Shown here: piece after piece, positions 57,620 through 64,000 of the stretch | Position numbering within the stretch: position 1 is the first letter of the stretch | How the letters are laid out: every line of letters starts with the position of its first letter | Source: Cryptomeria japonica | Taxonomy: Eukaryota; Streptophyta; Pinopsida; Cupressales; Cupressaceae | Length of the DNA: 64,000 bases | Reading direction: 5' to 3' | Assembly: GCF_030272615.1 (NCBI RefSeq) | Contig: NC_081406.1 | Coordinates: forward strand, 460,252,072 to 460,316,071 | Made by a program: the position numbers and the translations under genes | The notes under the pieces: model-generated | What the model was told of the DNA's origin: nothing | Seen by the model: only the letters and a program-made list of their open reading frames with translations | The model's database searches: none

Positions 57620-58341
57620 AGTTATGAAAAGAAAAATCTAAAATTCAAAAATAAAGGAAAGTCCTCTAGTCCAAATCAAAATCAAAAGCTATTGGACTAT
57701 ACAAAACTCAAGGTCAAGGATAAAAATCCTATGTAAGAAAAAGAGCAAGAGATGATCTCCTCTAATATCAAAATAACTGGGGGTGAAATTTCTACAATTT
57801 CAAGTCAAAAAGAATACTTGTTGATCCTAAGTCTCCATCATGCCATCCTACTTTCACTTCTTTTTGCAATCATAAGCCTTCATAACTCATCCACTTGCTC
57901 CACACATCCATTCCCTTTTGGCAATACATCATGTCAACAGACCTTTAATGGAACTTCCTCGAAGGAATTTGTTGTCAGGGATGCCCAAAATTCTTTAGGT
58001 GACACAGATATGGGCTTGTGTAGTCCACACACTAGTAATTCTCTCAGTTACTTTATAAAAGAAGACAGTCACTCAAGCTACACATCATTTAGTTAAGGAA
58101 CAATGCAGTTACAATCATAAGGTAAAGCATCACACATTTGAGGTAGGTGACTTAGTTCTCAAGTAGAATCCAAGAAATCAATAGGACCGAGAGAAGAAAC
58201 GAAAATTTGAACCCAATTGGCTTGGTCATTATGTCATCACAATAGTTTACGGATTAGGTGCATATCAACTTTTGACCCCAGATGGAGAACCTTTGGAAGA
58301 TCCGATCAACAACATGCATCTTCACAAGTTTTACACATAGC
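57620..58341 (+). pseudogene. Gypsy integrase C-terminus after a large pol deletion
   Basis: At about 58085-58341, broken by stops, one reads VKHHTFEVGDLVLK, then KRKFEPNWLGHYVITIVYGL, GAYQLLTPDGEPLEDPINNM and HLHKFYT ending in TAG. This is the integrase C-terminal fold and natural end of a gypsy pol. Reverse transcriptase, RNase H and integrase core should occupy roughly 3 kb in front of it, but only about 470 bases of unassigned sequence (57620-58085) separate it from the protease-proximal part. Confidence 0.75.
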
Positions 58342-59650
58342 TCTTCAGAGTATCCCAATTCAAAGATACAAAAAAAACCAAAAACATCAAAAATACAAAA
58401 AAAATAAAAAAAAATATCAACAATACAAAATAAATAAAAAAATATCAAAAATACAAAAAAATTAAAAAATGCTCAAAAATACAAAAAAATCATAAAAAAT
58501 AAAAAATCGTTACTTGGTGAAAACCTAGCAAATAGGTGCCTTGTGACACAAAAAAATCCAAACAAAATAAAGAAATAAATTCGTCCAATGGTGAAAACCA
58601 CTTCAGTGGCACCCTGGGCAAGTACCATGGTGAAAATCGGGTTACTGACACCATGTGTAGAGACATTGCTTCTCCCTCCTTTAGGATTCAATCGCATCCC
58701 TTCACTTTGCATACACTCACAACCTATCCATCCATAATAAACTTACCCATTCCCATCATGACTTGTTATTGATCTACCTAAGATTGGTTAGCCATTCATA
58801 ATAATCCATTCTTTTCACCCCTATCCATCCATAATAAACTTACCCATTCCCATCATGGCTTGTTATTGAACTATCTTAGATTGGTTAGCCATTCATAATA
58901 ATAATTCATTTTCAGCCCTTTTCATCCATAATAAATCAGCTACTATTTGTGGCTAGGGCAAATCCTAAGTCTAGTGATGGGTGTGGAACTAAGAGCATCA
59001 CACATTCCGAGGAGTAGAGTTTCTTCCAGTTTTCTTTAGTCTATCTGCACCCAATCCACAATAAATAAACACTTACATCATGGATTTACAATAAAGTTTT
59101 GTCTTGTCCATTTTGATCAATCTCAGATGAGATGTAAATAGCAGCAATGGGCTTCAACAAATCAAATCTTTCAACAGACTCAGACAACATTATGGTTTAG
59201 TACTATCTATCCCTTTTATGAAAGTAAACATTGTGACCAAAATCAAATAGACTTATACAAGTGACAAGAGACACTAAAATTGAGGACTGCAGTGGATGTT
59301 GGTGTCGAGTCTTGGTTTTCTTTTGACTTTGTCTTTTGGTCACATGTCTTTTAGCTTTTTTGGGATGTCTCTGACTAGAGGTTCTATCTCCAAGATGTCT
59401 TTGACTAGAAAGGTGAGGATGGGATATGTTCACCTATTGTTTTGTTGTCTGTGGATTTTCTCTTAGTAATGTATGACTTGTCCAAGGATATGAGGACACT
59501 ATGAGTCTAGTATGAACTGGGGCATTCCTTGTTTGTGACTATTTGATCTCCATGCAAACGAGTAAAATGACTTTCTGGGTGGAACCTATACCTCGATTGT
59601 CATAACCTATTTGCCATAATAAAGATCAATGATGATAAAGCACAAGAATA
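58342..59650 (+). mobile_element. 3' non-coding region of the plus-strand gypsy
   Basis: It follows the pol stop. An A-rich block (58362-58505) is made of 'aaaaatac/aaaaaaat' units. Then come 'ggtgaaaacc' phrases, a 97-bp tandem repeat, and at 59430-59650 a segment that is the inverted equivalent of 62290-62515. The expected polypurine tract and 3' LTR do not follow, so the element is cut at about 59650. Confidence 0.6.
58724..58935 (+). repeat. Tandem repeat, period 97 bp, two copies plus part of a third
   Basis: 'ctatccatccataataaact' begins at 58724 and at 58821. A third, partial 'catccataataa' is near 58924. Each full copy also contains 'gattggttagccattcataa'. Confidence 0.9.
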
Positions 59651-60352
59651 TTTTTCACTTCCATATCTTCTATCTTCCATCCCCCTTTCGTGATTGACCT
59701 CCATCGTCCTTCCAGATTTCGTGTAGCCCGCTATCACATGACTGAGTAAAATGACACGCCAAAACTTTTTGCATTTCATGTAGATTGCACCTGCATTACC
59801 ACATATTAGTGTTTCATACATACATATAGATATCACAATCGCAGTGCATTTTGCATATATCATTAGTTAGTATATGCATTCTCATATAAAACATAAAATG
59901 CCAAAATAATAACACAACACATGTGAGCACATTTTATATTCTCATCATGTAAAGAATTATTTGCATTATCATATTTATCTACATTTCATACTTTCACATT
60001 TGTATAACATATAAAACATAAAAGAACAAAAAATATCGCATTTCATCATATATATATATATCTGCATTCCTATCATAATTAAACATCATAGATACATGTA
60101 TCTTATATGCATTCATACATCATAGAATCATAAATTTTATTAACACAGACAAACATGCATCACATAGAAGCAACATCACATAGGTACATATGCATATAGC
60201 TGTCGAAAGGATGAATCATCTCATATATATATCTAAAAAATCATAAGTGTCATGATTCAATGATGTCAAAATCATATGGCTACAATCACTCGAAGGTATT
60301 TACATCATCATACAAAAATGGTACAAAAACTGATACTTAGGGATCCATTTAA
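59651..60352. other. AT-rich DNA, no gene seen
   Basis: Rich in 'catacat', 'atatat' and 'cacat' phrases. No coding signal. Confidence 0.4.
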
Positions 60353-60354
60353 GA

Positions 60355-60516
60355 CTATGATAAACTCCCTCCCTCGGAGCCAACCGACCTCGATGGAGTC
60401 TGAGCCCTGGAAATCACCACCCCAGAATCATCTCTCATGCCCCCTCTAAATAGTGGTGGTGGAGGACCCATGATCCCACCACTCGATGCCTGTCTCCTAT
60501 CTCTCCCTCCAATGGT
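60355..60516 (-). other. Coding-like Pro/Gly/Arg-rich stretch next to the LTR
   Basis: The minus-strand frame reads IGGRDRRQASSGGIMGPPPP, then LFRGGMRDDSGVVIS and SRSVGSEGGSLS before TGA. It is much more GC-rich than its surroundings and looks like a protein N-terminus. It lies immediately beyond the end of the minus-strand LTR, so it could be the start of a gag-like frame of another element or host sequence. I do not recognise it. Confidence 0.35.
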
Positions 60517-61375
60517 TGTGCAAAATGTGTATGGTGAAAAGTGGATAATGGAAACAATAATATTGAAATAATAAATGAATTCAACCACAAAACCCTAGCC
60601 TAACAACAACAAAGATCCACCATAACATATGAAGATTATCTAAGACAATTCAAACCAACAAAATAAAAAAGATTATACCATCACATGTCCACTAGGGTTT
60701 GAATCTCCATTCTTCCTATCTCCATTAATCTTGCTTGATATATTTGCTCTTAGATTTTATGTGTTCACAAGAGCTCAACAAAGAACGGAAATGTGGTTGA
60801 TAGCTTGTTCGCATAAGATTGATTAGAATGCTCCCTAGATGAATATAATGATTAGGGTTGATAATGGAGGGGAGTATCCTCTTATATAGATGACACTATA
60901 GGAAATGGAGGGATAAGATTAAGAGGTGTAAAGATAAATGGTCGGCTAGGATTAAAGGGCAGGTAGAAGAAATAATTAAATAATAAAGGGGGTAGTTAGT
61001 GTAGGAATTAAGAGATGAATGACATATGTCATGGGTAGAAAAGTCTAATGAATTAAATAAATAAATAAATATTTATTTAATTAATAGAGGAAGTGGGATC
61101 AATTAAATAAATAAAATATTTATTTAATTTAGGAAAAAGATAATTTAAATAAATAAAATTATTTATTTAAATGTGGAAAAAGGCTTAGAAGAGGATTAAT
61201 GAATTAATTAATTAATTAAATATTTATTTAATGAATTAATTAATTAATTAAATATTTATTTAATGACTTAATTAATTAAATAAATATTTATTTAATTAAT
61301 ATAAGACTTAGGATAAAATAATTAAATAAATAAAAATATTTATTTAATAAGACATGACAATTTTAGGTGTCTTCA
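60517..61375 (-). repeat. LTR of a minus-strand gypsy element (TGTAGACA family)
   Basis: Minus-strand start TGAAGACACCTAAAATTG at 61375 (second base pair of the usual TGTAGACA changed), end ATTTTGCACA at 60517. A polypurine tract (complement of 61376-61391) precedes it, so it acts as a 3' LTR. A TATATAAG promoter box lies at 60891-60899. Closely related to the 51159-51913 LTR in inverted orientation. Confidence 0.75.
61198..61293. repeat. Three tandem 32-bp units inside the LTR
   Basis: 'aatgaattaattaatt' begins at 61198 and 61230, and 'aatgacttaattaatt' at 61262. Each unit ends in 'aatatttattt'. Confidence 0.9.
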
Positions 61376-62520
61376 TTTTGCCCCTCTTTGAGACAATGTA
61401 TCTTGTCATGTTGGCTAAAAGAAGATATGATAAACTAATACAAAGTTGCCCCATGACGAGAATGATATGCCCCCTTGAGAGATTGGATGAATATGTTTGA
61501 AAAGATCACAGACAATCTCTCGATAATAAAGAAAGGCTAGAAAGGACTGACAAGATAGGATAGAGTGACATAGTCACGAGATAAAGAAGACTAACGCAAG
61601 AGACTAGGGCTAGGGTAGCCTATAAGATAGGCTATGAGGGAAACCATCCTCATTGGCATCCACATACCTAAGAGATCAAAGTGAAAAGAGAGTAAAGGGA
61701 AGAGAAGTTAGGAAAGATGACATTGGTGCACAGATTCAACCGTGTTCACCAATATCAGAGGCCAACAAATGCAGGAGAGCTAGTGAGTACCAAAAAACCT
61801 CCTTGTACTTTAGTGTATTAATTGTTGTCATAAATGCATGTTAGGTAGGGATAGAAAATTTCAAGCAGGGGAAAAAAAACTTAAAGGTGCGTATGTTGGT
61901 GCCAGGCACGTTTGGGAAGGATAGGCGTGTCTGTTTCTAGTTTAAATGCATCTATGATTTCAAAGATGTTTGTGCTAGATGCAAGTGTGTCTATATTGAG
62001 AAGGTGTGCTTATGCAAGATACAGTCATGTTTGTGTGTTTTAGGTGTGTGTGTGGAGGGAAGGCACATTTGTGTATGTTTAAAGCGTGTTTACGTCTTCA
62101 AGGTCAAATCAACAGTTCCGTGATAAACATATGATGTTGATTGGATAAGTTGTTGAGAGGATACACTCAAATAGGTCCTCTAGGGAAGACAAGGATAAAA
62201 AATAGGGTTGGGATTGACAATTCTGTGATAGGACATACGTTGCCAATCAGGAAACTACTCAAGAAGATACACTCAAGTAGAGGCCCTAGAATAGGATAGA
62301 GATTCTTGTGCTTTATCATCATTGAGATTTATTATGGAAAATAGGTTATGACAATCCAAATATAGGTTTGACCCAGAAAGTCATTGTACCTGTTTGTATG
62401 GAGATCAGATAGTTGCAACCAAGGAATGCCCCAGCTAATACTAGACTCACTGTGTCCTCATATCCTTAGACAGGTCATAGAATTACTAAGAGACAATCCA
62501 CAAACAACAAAACAATAGGT
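61376..62520 (-). mobile_element. 3' internal region of the minus-strand gypsy
   Basis: Non-coding sequence on the internal side of the polypurine tract. The part 62290-62515 matches, inverted, 59430-59650 of the plus-strand gypsy. It includes a stretch (61890-62080) with repeated 'gtgtgt/tgtttgtg' phrases comparable to 53560-53740. At about 62520 it is joined to plus-strand gag sequence, so the rest of this element is missing. The ORF at 61653-61844 is unsupported. Confidence 0.6.
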
Positions 62521-63473
62521 GAACATCAAAAGCACTTGGATACCCAGAGGCATGCTCAAAATTTGGACACAAGAAAACCCCGTTCAAATTTAGGGGCAAT
62601 ACATAGAAGCAAACTCATGATATGCCTATAGAACATGGTATAAACAGACATTCCAATCCTCATTATGGCCCTATATCAGAAGTTCCCTACACACATCATC
62701 ATTATAGACCCGCTCCATATGAACGTGTTTATGATCAATACCATTCATACATTCATTATCCTCATCCTCCATGCGGTGGCTCAGGCATGGGATATGGTCC
62801 AAGAAGTCAATGTCGACCGAAAATTTTTTTGGAACAATAGATCAAGGACTTACAAAAGAAGATGGAGGACATCAATACACCAAAACCAATAGAAGAAGCA
62901 TACTTGATGAGATTGTTTCCACAAATCTTAGGTGAACAAACATACTAGCAAACAAGGAATGCCCCAGTTCATACTAGACTCACGGTGTCCTCATATCCTT
63001 GGACAGGTCATAACATTACTAAGAGACAAACCACAGACAACAAAATAATAGGTGAACATGAAAAGCACTTGGATACCCATAGGCATGCTCAAAATTTGGA
63101 CACAAGAAAACCCCGTGTCAAATTTGGGGGCAATACACAAAAGCAAACTCATGATATGCCTATAGAACATGGTATAAACAGACATTCCAATCCTCATTAT
63201 GGACCTATATCAAAAGGTCCCTACACACATCATCATTATAGACCCCCTCCATATGAGCATGTTTACGATCAATACGATTCATACATGCAATATCCTCATC
63301 CTCCACGTGGTGGCTCAAGCATGGGATATGGTCCAAGAAGTCAATATCAACCCAAAAACAATTTGGAACAACAGATGAAGGACTTACAATAGAATATGGA
63401 GGACATCAATAGACCAAAACCAGCAGAAGAAACATACTTGATGAGATTGTTTCCACAAAGCTTAGGTGAACAA
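62421..63473 (+). repeat. Tandem duplication of 533 bp spanning an inverted junction
   Basis: 62421-62940 and 62954-63473 are near-copies ('aaggaatgcc' at 62421 and 62954, 'acttggatac' at 62534 and 63067). Each unit begins with about 100 bases of the inverted 3' region and continues into plus-strand gag. A 13-base linker with 'acatactagcaaac' joins them. Confidence 0.9.
62524..62940 (+). pseudogene. Gypsy gag fragment, copy 1
   Basis: Reads, with frame changes, LDTRKPHV-like text, GINRHSNPHYGPISEVPYTH, YHYRPAPYERVYDQYH and GSGMGYGPRSQ, then KMEDINTPKP and EEAYLMRLFPQ. Compared with 54851-55360, about 52 codons between KP and EETYLMRLF are deleted. It ends inside the core at GEQ. Confidence 0.75.
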
Positions 63474-63790
63474 GCTGTGGAATGGTTCTACCAACTTCCA
63501 CTTGGAATTAAGTCATGGGGTGACTTAGCAGAGGCATTTATCCAACATTTATCATATAACATAGAGACAAATATATTAGTTTCCACTTTGTGCAATACCA
63601 AACATAAAGATGGGGAGTCATTTTCATCATTCTTTCAAAGATAGAGGAATTTAGCCAGTAGATGCTCTTGCAAAAGTCCACAAAAACAAGTGGTAGAGAT
63701 GTTTATACATAATGTCAACAGATATATTGGTTATGACTTGAGGAAAGCTTGTTTGTCCACTTTTAAGGAATTCATTGAGAGAGGCTTAGC
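63055..63790 (+). pseudogene. Gypsy gag fragment, copy 2
   Basis: Open from 62985 to 63392 (HLDTHRHAQNLDTRKPRVKF, YHYRPPPYEHVYDQYDSYMQ), then 63396-63644 with EETYLMRLFPQSLGEQAVEW and SWGDLAEAFIQHLSYNI. It has the same 52-codon deletion as copy 1. A TAG at 63642 replaces an expected Trp. Continuing in frame: RNLASRCSCKSPQKQVVEMF and DLRKACLSTFKEFIERGLAK, after which similarity to the other gag ends at about 63808. Confidence 0.8.
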
Positions 63791-63811
63791 AAAAAAGAAC
63801 ATCTTAATTTG

Positions 63812-64000
63812 AGTGGGAGTTCTGGATCAGTGTCAGGACAACTTGAGGTAGATGACTCAGAGATTCCTGCAAATGGAGGGGGTTCAGATACTAAAGATCC
63901 TGATGATCCCTTAGATTTGGGGGACCTAGGGGAAGGACCAACACCACGTGAAGAGAGGCTAGCAGATGAGAGCAGGAAAGGGCAGGTTCAAACTCCAAAA
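63812..64000 (+). CDS. Unidentified acidic open frame, cut by the window edge
   Basis: The frame from 63812 is open for all 189 bases to the window end. It reads SGSSGSVSGQLEVDDSEIPA, then NGGGSDTKDPDDPLDLGDLG, EGPTPREERLADESRKGQVQ and TPK. The composition (Gly, Ser, Asp, Pro, Glu) and higher GC content differ from the adjoining gag. It begins right where gag similarity stops. No start codon is visible in this frame, so it may be an inner exon, part of another element's gag, or a captured host fragment. I do not recognise the protein. Confidence 0.4.

Noticed and set aside
59203-59433. Minus-strand ORF with His/Ser/Lys-rich text
   Set aside because: Lies in the non-coding 3' region of a gypsy element and reads repetitive 'cttttggt/gtcttt' DNA.
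61018-61300. Regular repeats resembling a CRISPR-like array
   Set aside because: Units are directly adjacent with no unique spacers and are pure TTAATTAA/ATTTATTT text inside an LTR.

Overview
The window looks like transposon-dominated nuclear DNA of a seed plant with a very large genome. A gymnosperm or conifer is my best guess, resting on nested decayed LTR retrotransposons, an intron of about 8 kb filled with a retroelement, strong CpG decay and almost no gene space; no species-specific marker is visible. I found no prokaryotic operon, CRISPR array, rRNA gene or tRNA gene.

Layout. 1-14578: a plus-strand 3' LTR at the left edge, then a minus-strand Ty3/gypsy element (5' LTR start at 14578, leader, gag, protease). 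A plus-strand Ty1/copia element (about 2926-10120) sits inside its gag. The copia polyprotein runs 4351-8454 in a single frame broken by seven in-frame stops. 14579-16390: AT-rich DNA and a LINE fragment that keeps the endonuclease but has lost the reverse transcriptase. 16505-29185: a broken, intron-containing copy of a plant ATAD2/BRAT1-type gene (AAA ATPase plus bromodomain). Its first intron holds an 'internal - 2.6 kb LTR - internal' retroelement arrangement with a 1.56 kb direct repeat. 30250-32600: a ghost of a Ty3/gypsy pol on the minus strand. A solo copia-type LTR (32849-33989, duplication AATTT) lies just beyond it. 34623-42362: another LTR of the TGTAGACA family, AT-rich DNA, a 74-bp hairpin, a LINE 3' tail and a G20 tract.

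42368-50668 is a complete but degenerate minus-strand copia element with a perfect TTGAC target duplication. A solo LTR (47975-49009, duplication TGAAC) is nested in its gag. 51159-59650 is a plus-strand Ty3/gypsy element with 5' LTR, long leader, gag, a protease with altered active site, and only the integrase C-terminus: the reverse transcriptase, RNase H and integrase core are deleted. 60517-63790 holds a minus-strand LTR with its 3' internal region, joined head-on to plus-strand gag fragments; that junction is tandemly duplicated (period 533 bp). The window ends inside an unidentified acidic open frame (63812-64000).

The readable history is layered: old gypsy elements were invaded by copia elements, some elements collapsed to solo LTRs, and a duplicated chromatin-regulator gene decayed, with several nonsense changes of the CGA-to-TGA type expected from methylated-CpG deamination. 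Nothing in the window looks like an intact, expressible host gene.
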